This document shows positions 1-6,204 of a DNA stretch of 15,968 nt, one piece after another (the first letter of the stretch is position 1; the number at the start of each line of letters is the position of its first letter). The stretch comes from Rhodobacteraceae bacterium UBA6273 (GTDB taxonomy: Bacteria; Pseudomonadota; Alphaproteobacteria; Rhodobacterales; Rhodobacteraceae), in the NCBI GenBank assembly GCA_002440625.1, contig DJUV01000339.1:1-15968 (forward strand), read 5' to 3'. The translations under genes were made by a program, and so were the position numbers. Under the pieces are notes generated by a model that saw only the letters and a program-made list of their open reading frames with translations, was not told the DNA's origin and ran no database searches.

Positions 1-580
1 TCACCTCGGGCTCGATCCGGCGGAGGTCGAAGCGCTGGCAGCGCGAGAGAACCGTCACCGGAACCTTGCGGATCTCGGTGGTGGCGAAGATGAACTTCAC
101 ATGCGCGGGGGGCTCCTCAAGCGTCTTCAGAAGCGCGTTGAAGGCGTTGGTCGACAGCATGTGAACTTCGTCGATGATGTAGATCTTGTAGCGCGCCGAG
201 GCGGCACGATAGTGAACGGAATCAATGATTTCGCGGATGTCGCCGACGCCGGTGCGGCTGGCCGCGTCCATCTCCATCACGTCGACATGGCGGCCTTCCA
301 TGATCGCCACGCAATGCTCGCACTTGCCGCAAGGCTCGGTCGTCGGGCCGCTGGTGCCATCGGGACCGACACAGTTCATGCCCTTGGCGATGATGCGGGC
401 GGTCGTCGTCTTACCCGTGCCCCGGATGCCGGTCATGATGAAGGCCTGCGCGATCCGGTCGGCGGCGAAGGCGTTCTTCAGCGTGCGCACCATCGCATCC
501 TGCCCGACGAGGTCGGCGAAGGTCTCGGGGCGATACTTGCGGGCAAGGACCTGATAGCGGGTCCCGGTGGTCTCGGTCAT
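1..580 (-). CDS. dnaX: DNA polymerase III subunit gamma/tau, N-terminal part (cut by window edge)
   Basis: This is the clamp-loader ATPase of the replicative polymerase. It assembles with delta and delta' to load the beta clamp, and tau also links the polymerase to the helicase. The visible 193 residues begin MTETTGTRYQVLARKYRPET, the family's typical start. They carry Walker A GIRGTGKTT (about 51-59), four zinc-type cysteines (70, 84, 87, 90), Walker B DEVH (137-140) and the SRC arginine-finger motif (179-181). The gene starts at the ATG read from 580 and runs off the left edge, so domain III, the tau region and any frameshift site are not visible. The Shine-Dalgarno sequence is poor, with only a GGGAA-like stretch before the ATG. 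The 118 bp upstream, up to the tetR stop, holds an 11-bp tandem repeat but no clear promoter. Identity is secure from sequence. Confidence 0.98.
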   Translation of the reverse strand, partial: MTETTGTRYQVLARKYRPETFADLVGQDAMVRTLKNAFAADRIAQAFIMTGIRGTGKTTTARIIAKGMNCVGPDGTSGPTTEPCGKCEHCVAIMEGRHVDVMEMDAASRTGVGDIREIIDSVHYRAASARYKIYIIDEVHMLSTNAFNALLKTLEEPPAHVKFIFATTEIRKVPVTVLSRCQRFDLRRIEPEV

Positions 581-657
581 GGGATTTCCCGGATTCGGAC
601 TTGGGCTAACCTAAGGATGCCGGCGGCCTTCGTCCACCCGCCGCAGCCGTCGGTTTT

Positions 658-679
658 GCGTATGGCAAGCGTATGGCAA
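658..679. repeat. Tandem duplication of an 11-bp unit upstream of dnaX
   Basis: The unit GCGTATGGCAA occurs twice with no gap. It lies in the 118-bp space between the stop of the tetR gene and the start of dnaX. Read on the dnaX strand it is TTGCCATACGC twice, so each copy offers a TTGCCA that resembles a -35 element, but I see no matching -10 at 16-18 bp. It could be a binding site for a regulator or a chance slippage duplication. The repeat is directly visible; any function is a guess. Confidence 0.7.
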
Positions 680-698
680 TCCGTCACGACAGGGGGCG

Positions 699-1289
699 TC
701 AGGGCGAGGGCCGCTTGATGAGAGCGGTGAGGAGAGTCGCGAGCGTATCTTCGTAGGTAGCAGGGTCGCCCCCGGCTTCAATGGCCAGCGCCGCGCGGTC
801 GAACATCGCCGAGAGAAGATCGGCGCGGGCATCGAGGTCTGTCGGCGAAAGGCCGGGGCCGGTGGCGGCCTCAAGACCCTGCCTGAGCGACTGGCCACCG
901 GTTTCCATGTCGATCCGCCGCATCTCGGCGCTGCCGAGGACGGCGGGGCCTTCGAGAAGCATCAGCCGGGTGCGGCCGGGGGCGCGCATGGCGCGGAAGT
1001 AACTCTGCGCGCCGGCGATGAGGGCGTCGAGCGGGGTCGCTGCATCGGTGGCCCCGGCCTCGATCTCTGCCGCGATCCCGGTGGCTTCCGCTTCGATGAC
1101 GGCGCGCAGGATGTCCTGCTTGTCCTTGTAGTGATGGTAGAGCGCGCCGCGCGTCACCCCGGCGCTTTCGGCAATCTCCGGCGTGCCGGTGGCGGCGAAG
1201 CCCTTTTCCAGAAAGAGCGCGCGGGCGGCGGCAACAAGGGCGGCGCGGGTGTCGCGGGTGCGGTCGGGGTTGGAACGGCGCTCTTGCAT
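699..1289 (-). CDS. TetR/AcrR family transcriptional regulator
   Basis: The product is 196 residues, normal for the family. The N-terminal helix-turn-helix is clear: an [12 protein letters not shown] segment (about 24-35) is followed by the recognition part [20 protein letters not shown] (41-60). The C-terminal half is the variable ligand-binding/dimer domain and gives no ligand clue. The gene is divergent from a VOC-fold gene, and two copies of a 17-bp palindrome lie between them, one directly against this gene's start codon. By analogy with other TetR pairs it probably represses itself and the VOC gene and is released by a small molecule (inference). The ATG at 1289 has no Shine-Dalgarno sequence upstream, and the codons before the HTH offer no better start, so the mRNA may be leaderless. 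It sits upstream of dnaX on the same strand, but a functional link is unlikely. Confidence 0.93.
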   Translation of the reverse strand: MQERRSNPDRTRDTRAALVAAARALFLEKGFAATGTPEIAESAGVTRGALYHHYKDKQDILRAVIEAEATGIAAEIEAGATDAATPLDALIAGAQSYFRAMRAPGRTRLMLLEGPAVLGSAEMRRIDMETGGQSLRQGLEAATGPGLSPTDLDARADLLSAMFDRAALAIEAGGDPATYEDTLATLLTALIKRPSP

Positions 1290-1306
1290 ACATGCAGTCT
1301 GTATGT
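1290..1306. promoter_or_regulatory. Putative TetR operator, site 1
   Basis: ACATGCAGTCTGTATGT is a 17-bp inverted repeat (8-bp arms, one-base centre) with one mismatch between arms. It abuts the tetR start codon. It differs from site 2 only at the fifth and ninth bases, and its centre is exactly 30 bp from that of site 2, about three helical turns. The symmetry, the duplication and the position between a TetR gene and its divergent neighbour support an operator role. Confidence 0.8.
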
Positions 1307-1319
1307 TATTTCATGGCAC

Positions 1320-1336
1320 ACATACAGACTGTATGT
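1320..1336. promoter_or_regulatory. Putative TetR operator, site 2 (perfect palindrome)
   Basis: ACATACAGACTGTATGT is a perfect inverted repeat with 8-bp arms around one central base. It lies 21 bp upstream of the VOC gene start and 6 bp upstream of its Shine-Dalgarno sequence. Binding here would block transcription of the VOC gene. Together with site 1 it could hold two repressor dimers on the same face of the DNA. Confidence 0.82.
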
Positions 1337-1357
1337 TTTTTGAAGGGAGAGCAAGCG

Positions 1358-1765
1358 ATGAAATCCTCGCAGTATTACCCCGTCCTCATGGTCGATGATG
1401 TCGCCGCGATCAGCGCCTTCTACCAGACCCATTTCCGCTTCAAGCCGATGTTCGAGAGCGACTGGTACGCGCATCTGCAATCGGCGGAGGACGAGACGGT
1501 CAACCTCGCGATCCTGGACGGTGATCACGATACCATCCCCGAAGCCGGACGCGGTCGCGCCTCGGGCGTGCTGCTTAACTTCGAGGTCGCGGATGTCGAC
1601 GCGGTTTACGCCGAGGCGAAGGCCTCCGGGCTGCCGATCCTTCGGGACTTGCGCTCAGAGGCCTTCGGGCAACGCCACTTCATCACCCGTGATCCGGCGG
1701 GCGTGCTGATCGACGTCATCACACCGATTCCGATGACCGGGGAATTTGCCGGTCAGGATGCGTGA
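1358..1765 (+). CDS. VOC (glyoxalase/bleomycin-resistance fold) family protein
   Basis: The product is a 135-residue single-domain protein with two beta-alpha-beta-beta-beta halves. The first is [23 protein letters not shown] (strand, then helix, split here by eye at about 5-25). The second is [21 protein letters not shown] (71-91), followed by [16 protein letters not shown] (108-123), the usual family ending, where Asp119 takes the place of the usual metal-ligand Glu. Members include glyoxalases, dioxygenases and drug-binding proteins; the substrate cannot be read from sequence. The start chosen is the ATG at 1358 with GAAGGGAGAG upstream. A frame open from 1292 would begin inside the operator and add non-family residues. 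The divergent TetR gene and the shared palindromes indicate an inducible gene, perhaps for binding or detoxifying a small electrophile or antibiotic (inference). Confidence 0.9.
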   Translation: MKSSQYYPVLMVDDVAAISAFYQTHFRFKPMFESDWYAHLQSAEDETVNLAILDGDHDTIPEAGRGRASGVLLNFEVADVDAVYAEAKASGLPILRDLRSEAFGQRHFITRDPAGVLIDVITPIPMTGEFAGQDA

Positions 1766-1770
1766 CAGGA

Positions 1771-1791
1771 GGGGCGGGGCTACCCCGCCCC
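1771..1791. terminator. GC-rich hairpin between convergent VOC gene and rsgA
   Basis: GGGGCGGGG and CCCCGCCCC form a perfect 9-bp stem around a three-base loop (CTA on the plus strand). It lies 5 bp after the VOC stop and includes the last codons of rsgA. The rsgA stop TAG is exactly the loop. No T-run follows on either strand, so intrinsic termination is uncertain, but the position suits a bidirectional terminator. Confidence 0.6.
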
Positions 1792-2817
1792 CTTCACCCG
1801 TTTCGCCTGCTTCACCCTCTGCGACAGGTCCTTGCCCTTGCGCCGCCGGTCGAGGGCGGAGGCGGTGTGGCCGGCGTTTTCCTCATGGAGCTTCTTCCAG
1901 CGGTCGACGCGGGCGGCGTCCACCGTTCCTGCCTTGACCGCCGCCTGCACGGCGCAGCCCGGTTCCGGCCCGTGGGCGCAGTCGCGGAAGCGGCATTGGT
2001 CGGCGAGGGCGGCAATCTCGGCGAAAGCCCCGTCGATGCCGTCCGCCATGTCGGTCAGGCGAAGCTCGCGCATGCCGGGCGTGTCGATCAGCCAGCCGCC
2101 GCCGGGGATCGCGTGCATCTCGCGCGCGGTGGTGGTGTGGCGGCCCTTCATGTCATCCTCGCGCACCTCGCCGGTGTCGAGGTCGATGCCGGTCAGGGCG
2201 GAGGCGAGAGTGGACTTGCCGACGCCCGACATGCCGAGGAAGGCGACGGTCTGGCCCGGTCCGCACCAGGCCTTAAGCGTCTCGACCGCGCCGGGCGCCT
2301 TGGCGTTGAGCATGATGGCGGGCACGGCGGGGCCGATGGCGCGCAGGCGGTCCATGTAGGCGTCGGGGTCGTCGGTCTTGTCGGCCTTGGTCAGCACGAA
2401 GACCGGGGGCACGCCGCCGGCATGGGCGAGGGCGAGGTAGCGTTCCAGCCGCGCCTCGTTGAATTCCTCGGTGCAGGAGGTGGTGATGAAGACCGCGTCG
2501 ACATTGGCGACGATGAGCTGTTCGCGCGAGGTGTCGCCCGCCGCGCGGCGGAAGATCCGCGAGCGGCGGACGAGAAGCCGGGCGACGCGGCCTATCCCGG
2601 GGTCGGCCAGCACCCAGTCGCCGACGGCGACGTCACCGGCGGCGATGTCGGGCGGCAGGCGCAGTTCGGCCGCGCCATTCACCGCAAGGATGGTGAGACG
2701 GTCGCGGTGGACGCCCGTGACGCGGGCGGGCGTGAGGGTGGCAAGTTCGTCCGCATCAAGCTGGCGGAGGAAGTCTGCCGACCAGCCGAGGCTGGCGAGG
2801 GTATGGGAGGGGATCAC
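1780..2817 (-). CDS. rsgA: Small ribosomal subunit biogenesis GTPase RsgA
   Basis: RsgA is a circularly permuted GTPase that checks late maturation of the 30S subunit and releases assembly factors such as RbfA. The 345-residue product has an N-terminal OB-fold region (about 30-95), then G4 TKAD (143-146), G1/Walker A GMSGVGKST (195-203), the GRHTTT switch segment (225-230) and G3 DTPG (245-248). This permuted order is diagnostic. A C-terminal zinc finger uses Cys275, Cys280, His282 and Cys288, and the tail is basic (KKxxxE, RRRKGK). The start is a GTG at 2817 with AAGGA seven bases upstream. The gene lies downstream of ffs on the same strand, so SRP RNA and RsgA, both part of translation, may share some transcription. 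It ends inside a GC-rich hairpin facing the VOC gene. Confidence 0.97.
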   Translation of the reverse strand: MIPSHTLASLGWSADFLRQLDADELATLTPARVTGVHRDRLTILAVNGAAELRLPPDIAAGDVAVGDWVLADPGIGRVARLLVRRSRIFRRAAGDTSREQLIVANVDAVFITTSCTEEFNEARLERYLALAHAGGVPPVFVLTKADKTDDPDAYMDRLRAIGPAVPAIMLNAKAPGAVETLKAWCGPGQTVAFLGMSGVGKSTLASALTGIDLDTGEVREDDMKGRHTTTAREMHAIPGGGWLIDTPGMRELRLTDMADGIDGAFAEIAALADQCRFRDCAHGPEPGCAVQAAVKAGTVDAARVDRWKKLHEENAGHTASALDRRRKGKDLSQRVKQAKRVKGAG

Positions 2818-2847
2818 TGATCTGTCCTTGGGATAAGCCTATTCCGG

Positions 2848-2872
2848 CGCCCGGCGGTCTGGCCGGCGGGCG
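2848..2872 (-). promoter_or_regulatory. Hairpin in the rsgA leader
   Basis: CGCCCG pairs with CGGGCG, and after one mismatch a further 3 bp pair, closing a five-base loop. It stands about 30 bp before the rsgA GTG and downstream of ffs and the 12-codon ORF. No T-run follows, so it is not a clear terminator. It could be a leader structure, a 3' border for the SRP precursor, or chance in GC-rich DNA. Confidence 0.4.
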
Positions 2873-2907
2873 GGCGATATCGGGATGGGCGGGACAGGTC
2901 TAAGTTC

Positions 2908-2946
2908 TCAGACAGCCCCGGCCCGGAGGGAGACAAGCTTCATCAT
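2908..2946 (-). CDS. Possible 12-residue small ORF between ffs and rsgA
   Basis: The frame reads MMKLVSLRAGAV and then TGA. What makes it worth listing is the ribosome binding site: AAGGAG at 2953-2958, six bases before the first ATG, is better than that of most genes in the window. It starts 32 bp downstream of the mature SRP RNA end and 91 bp lies between its stop and the rsgA GTG. It contains no run of any one amino acid, so it does not look like a classic amino-acid attenuator peptide. It could be a leader peptide, a small protein or chance. I do not recognise it and assign no function. Confidence 0.4.
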   Translation of the reverse strand: MMKLVSLRAGAV

Positions 2947-2977
2947 GTTCTGCTCCTTCGGCTGGAGGTGACGAGGT

Positions 2978-3071
2978 GAGAGGCTGGACAACGACCCAAG
3001 CGGGTCTCGTTACGGCTGCTTCCTTCCGGACCTGACCGGGTTGGCGAGGCGCTTACCCGCGCCAACCTCTC
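2978..3071 (-). ncRNA. ffs: Signal recognition particle RNA, small bacterial type (4.5S-like)
   Basis: Read on the minus strand, the conserved apical domain GGTCAGGTCCGGAAGGAAGC is present with its flanking CAGCC. This is the Ffh-binding tetraloop and asymmetric loop region of all small SRP RNAs. The outer stem closes with GAGAGGTTGG at the 5' side (3071-3062) pairing along all 10 bp, one of them a G-U, with CCAGCCTCTC at the 3' side (2987-2978). That gives about 94 nt, near the usual 100. The RNA with Ffh delivers ribosomes making membrane proteins to FtsY. The ends are set from the pairing and the promoter position and may be off by a few bases because precursors are trimmed. No terminator is seen directly after it. 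Confidence 0.97.
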
Positions 3072-3078
3072 GCTTTCG

Positions 3079-3107
3079 GATATAGTGGAGCGCAGGGTGG
3101 AAGGCAA
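3079..3107 (-). promoter_or_regulatory. Promoter of ffs
   Basis: On the minus strand TTGCCT (3107-3102) and TATATC (3084-3079) are separated by exactly 17 bp, four of six matches to each sigma-70 element. Seven bases after the -10 comes the G at 3071, which is the first base of the SRP RNA outer stem. The fit between predicted start and RNA end is the main support. Confidence 0.75.
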
Positions 3108-3124
3108 GAACGGGGAGGGGTGGC

Positions 3125-3619
3125 ATGGCGGGCTTTGCAATTGCGGAACTTGAGGTCGGCGGTGGCTGGATCGGGCTTTGCCCGATGCCGGGGCGGTCCG
3201 GCGATTATTCCGGCGATCTGGCGAAGGTGATCGGCTGGGGGCCGGCGCTGGTGGTGTCAATGACCGTGGCGGAGGAACTGGCGATGGGCGCGGCGGCGCT
3301 GCCGGGCGATCTTCGGGCGAAGGGGATCGTCTGGCGCCACCTGCCGGTCGCGGATTTCGCGGCAGCGAGCCCGGCGCTGGCTGAAGATTGGGATGCCGTG
3401 GCGGCGGAGGCGCGGACGGTTCTGACGGACGGCGGGCGGGTGCTGTTCCACTGCATGGGCGGTTGCGGACGGTCGGGCATGGCGGTCTTGCGCCTGATGG
3501 TCGAGGCAGGCGAAGCGCCGGAGGCGGCGCTGGTGCGGCTGAGGCGCGCACGGCCCTGCGCGGTCGAGACCGGCGATCAGTTTGACTGGGCGGCGAAGGG
3601 CGGCGCTACGGCGCGATAG
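3125..3619 (+). CDS. Protein-tyrosine/dual-specificity phosphatase-like protein
   Basis: The 164-residue product carries the phosphatase signature HCMGGCGRSG (109-118), with nucleophile Cys110 and phosphate-binding Arg116 in the HCX5R pattern. Asp77 in the LPVADF segment is placed to be the general acid. The fold class resembles small single-domain dual-specificity or CDKN3-like phosphatases. It would remove phosphate from a protein Tyr/Ser/Thr or from a small phosphorylated molecule; the target cannot be told. No signal peptide is seen, so it is cytoplasmic. The ATG at 3125 has a GGAGGGG stretch ending about five bases upstream. The ffs promoter lies only 17 bp upstream on the opposite strand, so the two promoters must overlap. 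The 3' end overlaps the convergent neighbour by 14 bp. Confidence 0.9.
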   Translation: MAGFAIAELEVGGGWIGLCPMPGRSGDYSGDLAKVIGWGPALVVSMTVAEELAMGAAALPGDLRAKGIVWRHLPVADFAAASPALAEDWDAVAAEARTVLTDGGRVLFHCMGGCGRSGMAVLRLMVEAGEAPEAALVRLRRARPCAVETGDQFDWAAKGGATAR

Positions 3620-3956
3620 CCCCCTTCTCGCACCAGATCTTCGTGAAGGCGCCGGTGCAGGTCGCCTCCTGCTTCAGTCCCGAGACCTTGTACCGGGTGG
3701 TGAAGGCGCCCTTCTCAACCGTCACCTCGAGCGAGTCGCGGATCAGCTTCATGCAATCGGAGGGGCGGAGCTTGCAGCCGATCAGTGCGACCGTGCCAAG
3801 GGCATCGTCGCCGCTGGAACCGACATCGGTCTTGGCGATCTTCTCTTCGATCGCCTGTTTCAGCATTGCGTCAAACTCGGCCTCGCCGGGCCGGGTGGCC
3901 CAGGCCGCACCTGCGAGAATCGCCAGAAGGGCGACAATGGCCACGAACACACGCAT
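3606..3956 (-). CDS. Small exported protein of unknown function (DUF4359-like)
   Basis: The 116-residue product starts with a Sec signal peptide (MRVFVAIVALLAILAGAAWA, about 1-20), then TRPGEAEFDAML, which recalls the start of DUF4359 proteins. Four cysteines at 61, 68, 100 and 109 could form two disulfides in the periplasm. No catalytic motif is visible. The ATG at 3956 has GGAG six bases upstream. It lies 65 bp downstream of the cyclic-nucleotide phosphodiesterase gene on the same strand, so co-transcription is possible but not shown. Its last codons overlap the end of the convergent phosphatase gene. The gene looks real from the signal peptide and RBS; the DUF assignment is from memory of the family and is moderate at best. 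Confidence 0.8.
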   Translation of the reverse strand: MRVFVAIVALLAILAGAAWATRPGEAEFDAMLKQAIEEKIAKTDVGSSGDDALGTVALIGCKLRPSDCMKLIRDSLEVTVEKGAFTTRYKVSGLKQEATCTGAFTKIWCEKGAIAP

Positions 3957-4021
3957 GTCAGTCTCCGACCTTGGCTTTGCCCCTATATGCGCCGGTCAGC
4001 GCCCTGGCGGCAAGGCCGGGG

Positions 4022-6001
4022 TCAGAGCGTGATGCGAAAGCGGGCGAAACCGCCTGGCCCGTCGCCCGCCGGCTCGATCGTGACGGCCTTGACCTCGGAG
4101 AGGTAGGAGGCGGCCTTTGGTCCGGTGTCGAAAAGGACGGTGGTGCCGGGCAGCGGCTTGAAGCGCCAGTTGGCATCGGCTGCGGGGTCGATGGTGCCTT
4201 CCTCGATGATGAAGCGGACGATGATGTCACGGTTGGTGTCGGGGCCGTCGAAGATGATGGTGTCGCCCTTGGCGCCGGGGAAATCGCCGCCGCCCTCGGC
4301 CCGGTAATTGTTGGTGGCGATGATGAATTCGGCGGCGGGGTCAACCTGCTGGCCGTTCAGCATCAGGGCGGTGATGCGGCTGGCGGCGGGGTTCAGATCC
4401 TCGCCCTTCGGCCCGTATTTCGACGGCTGGCTCAGGTCGATCTCATAGGTCACGCCGTCGATGACGTCGAAGTTGTAGCTGGGGAAATCGGGGTTGAGGA
4501 GAAGCTGGTCGGCGGTGCCGGGCGTGATCTGGTTGAAGATGCCGGCGGAGCGTTCGAGCCAGTCCTTCAACTGCGCCCCGGTGACTTTCACCGCGCGGAT
4601 CGTGTTGGGGTAAAGGTAGAGGTCGGCCACGTTCTTGATCGCAACGTCGCCCGCCGGAACATCGGTGTAGTACTCCGGCCCGCCACGCCCGCCGGCCTTG
4701 AAGGGCGCGGCGGCGGAGAGGAGCGGCAGGGTTTCGTATTCGGAGCCCTTCAGCATCTCGGCGATGTACCAGGTCTGCGCCTGGCTCACGACCTGGACAG
4801 ATGGATCGTCGGCGACGAGGGCGAAGTAGCTGTAGAGCGGGGCAGAGGTCTTGCCGACGGGGCGGCGGATATAGGCGAGGGTCGCCTCGTGGTCCTTGGC
4901 GACTGAGGCTTCCACCTCGGGGACGGAATCCACCAGCGCGGTGATCGAGCGGTCGTCGTTCCGCTTGTAGATCTGGCGCGTCTCGACCGAGGAGGAGATG
5001 ACGCGCCATTCGTTGCCGTCGCGTTCAAGGAGGAGGTCGATGAGGCCGAGGTTGTCGCCCCAGAAGCCGCCCATCACGGCGGGCTTGCCGTGGATGAGGC
5101 CGGTTTTCGCATCCACCATGTCGAAGCCCTCGAAGGTGGCCGAGGGATAGACGAGGTGGGAATGCCCGGTCAGGATCGCGTCGATTCCCTCGACGGCGGC
5201 GAGGGGGACGGAGGCGTTTTCCATCCCCTCGGTATGCCGGGCCGATCCGATGCCGGAATGGCTGAGTGCCACGATGATGTCGGCGCCTTCCTCGCGCATC
5301 ACCGGAACCCAGGCCTTCGCGGCGGCGACGATGTCGCGGGTCTGGACGCGGCCTTCGAGATGGCCCCGGTCCCATTGCATGATCTGCGGCGGCACGAAGC
5401 CGATGAGGCCGATGCGGATCGGGTGCTCCGCGCCGTCGCCGTCCGTCAGATTGCGGTCGAGGATGACATAGGGCTTCACAAGGCCCGTGTCCTTGGTCGG
5501 ATCCGCGCCGGTTTCCTTGACGACATTGGCCGAGACGATGGGGAAATTCGCCCCCGCCAGCGACTTCATCAGGAAATCGAGGCCATAGTTGAATTCGTGG
5601 TTGCCAAGGGTCGAGGCATCGAACCCGAGCGTGTTCAGGGCGGCGATGACCGGGTGCAGGTCGCCGTCCTTCATGCCCCGTTCATAGGCGATGTAATCGC
5701 CCATCGGATTGCCTTGCAGGAAATCGCCGTTGTCGAGCAGCACCGCGTTCGTCGCCTCGGCGCGGATGTCCTTGATGTAGGCGGCGGTGCGGGCGAGGCC
5801 GACCGTGTCCACCGGCTTGTCGGCGTAATAGTCGTAGGGAAGGACATGGACGTGAACGTCCGTCGTTTCCATGATCCTGAGATGGGCCTGATTGGCGGCG
5901 GCGCGGGCGGAAAACGGGTGGAGGGTGATCAAGCTTGCTCCCGCAGCGGTGGTGAGGAGAAAATCGCGGCGCGAAAGATGCTCGGATGTGCGGCTTGGCA
6001 T
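4022..6001 (-). CDS. cpdB: 2',3'-cyclic-nucleotide 2'-phosphodiesterase / 3'-nucleotidase, Tat-exported
   Basis: This 659-residue periplasmic enzyme of the 5'-nucleotidase/UshA-CpdB family hydrolyses 2',3'-cyclic nucleotides and 3'-nucleotides to nucleosides and phosphate, salvaging RNA breakdown products. A twin-arginine signal SRRDFLLTTAAGAS (10-23) leads into the metallophosphoesterase domain with DVH (48-50), DNGDFLQG (90-97), GNHEF (133-137), HSGIG (248-252) and GHSH (279-282), the full metal-binding set. The C-terminal substrate domain includes TNNYRAEGGGDFPG (about 560-575). The start is the ATG at 6001 with GAAGGGAGA upstream and the Tat signal at the right place; the frame stays open to 6301, but that extension is noncoding in character. 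A Pho-box-like repeat lies 43 bp upstream and would fit induction by phosphate starvation. Confidence 0.94.
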   Translation of the reverse strand: MPSRTSEHLSRRDFLLTTAAGASLITLHPFSARAAANQAHLRIMETTDVHVHVLPYDYYADKPVDTVGLARTAAYIKDIRAEATNAVLLDNGDFLQGNPMGDYIAYERGMKDGDLHPVIAALNTLGFDASTLGNHEFNYGLDFLMKSLAGANFPIVSANVVKETGADPTKDTGLVKPYVILDRNLTDGDGAEHPIRIGLIGFVPPQIMQWDRGHLEGRVQTRDIVAAAKAWVPVMREEGADIIVALSHSGIGSARHTEGMENASVPLAAVEGIDAILTGHSHLVYPSATFEGFDMVDAKTGLIHGKPAVMGGFWGDNLGLIDLLLERDGNEWRVISSSVETRQIYKRNDDRSITALVDSVPEVEASVAKDHEATLAYIRRPVGKTSAPLYSYFALVADDPSVQVVSQAQTWYIAEMLKGSEYETLPLLSAAAPFKAGGRGGPEYYTDVPAGDVAIKNVADLYLYPNTIRAVKVTGAQLKDWLERSAGIFNQITPGTADQLLLNPDFPSYNFDVIDGVTYEIDLSQPSKYGPKGEDLNPAASRITALMLNGQQVDPAAEFIIATNNYRAEGGGDFPGAKGDTIIFDGPDTNRDIIVRFIIEEGTIDPAADANWRFKPLPGTTVLFDTGPKAASYLSEVKAVTIEPAGDGPGGFARFRITL

Positions 6002-6043
6002 AACGGGTCTCCCTTCATCGTTTTGGGATGGTCCTATTCTGAC

Positions 6044-6061
6044 ATGACAATGGAATGACCC
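6044..6061 (-). promoter_or_regulatory. Putative Pho box (PhoB site) upstream of cpdB
   Basis: On the minus strand GGGTCAT and TTGTCAT are separated by four bases, giving an 11-bp direct repeat. This matches the spacing of the known Pho box (CTGTCAT, four bases, CTGTCAT) with 5 of 7 and 6 of 7 bases. It sits upstream of an enzyme that releases phosphate from nucleotides. A weak AGAATA -10-like sequence follows at 6040-6035. The match is by eye. Confidence 0.5.
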
Positions 6062-6168
6062 TAACGGCCCCTGCCGGTATGCGCCACCGTAAGGCGCAGA
6101 AAATTCCTGATTTACAACTATGGGTTGACATTCGGACGGGATGCCACCGATTTCCTTCGGTTTACAAT

Positions 6169-6204
6169 CCCCGCCGCGCCGTGGAACATCCCGGCGCGGC
6201 GGGG
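6169..6204 (+). promoter_or_regulatory. Strong leader hairpin ending at the nudC Shine-Dalgarno sequence
   Basis: CCCCGCCGCGCCG (6169-6181) and CGGCGCGGCGGGG (6192-6204) are perfect complements, 13 bp, with GGA/TCC able to extend the stem inside the 10-base loop. The last stem bases are part of the Shine-Dalgarno run GGGGAGGTGA, and the nudC ATG is at 6212. A TACAAT -10-like element (6163-6168) touches the left arm. Folding would hinder ribosome binding. Confidence 0.65.

Noticed and set aside
1292..1357. Longer VOC protein starting at the ATG at 1292
   Set aside because: This start lies inside operator 1 and has no RBS; the ATG at 1358 has one and gives a normal family N-terminus.
1762..2820. 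Long open frame on the plus strand opposite rsgA
   Set aside because: It is antisense to an intact rsgA and rich in Gly/Ala/Arg/Val as expected from GC-rich shadow frames, with no recognisable domain.
6080..6098. Six-bp hairpin TGCGCC / GGCGCA between cpdB and nudC
   Set aside because: Short stem, no T-run on either strand and no gene ending nearby; chance is likely in GC-rich DNA.
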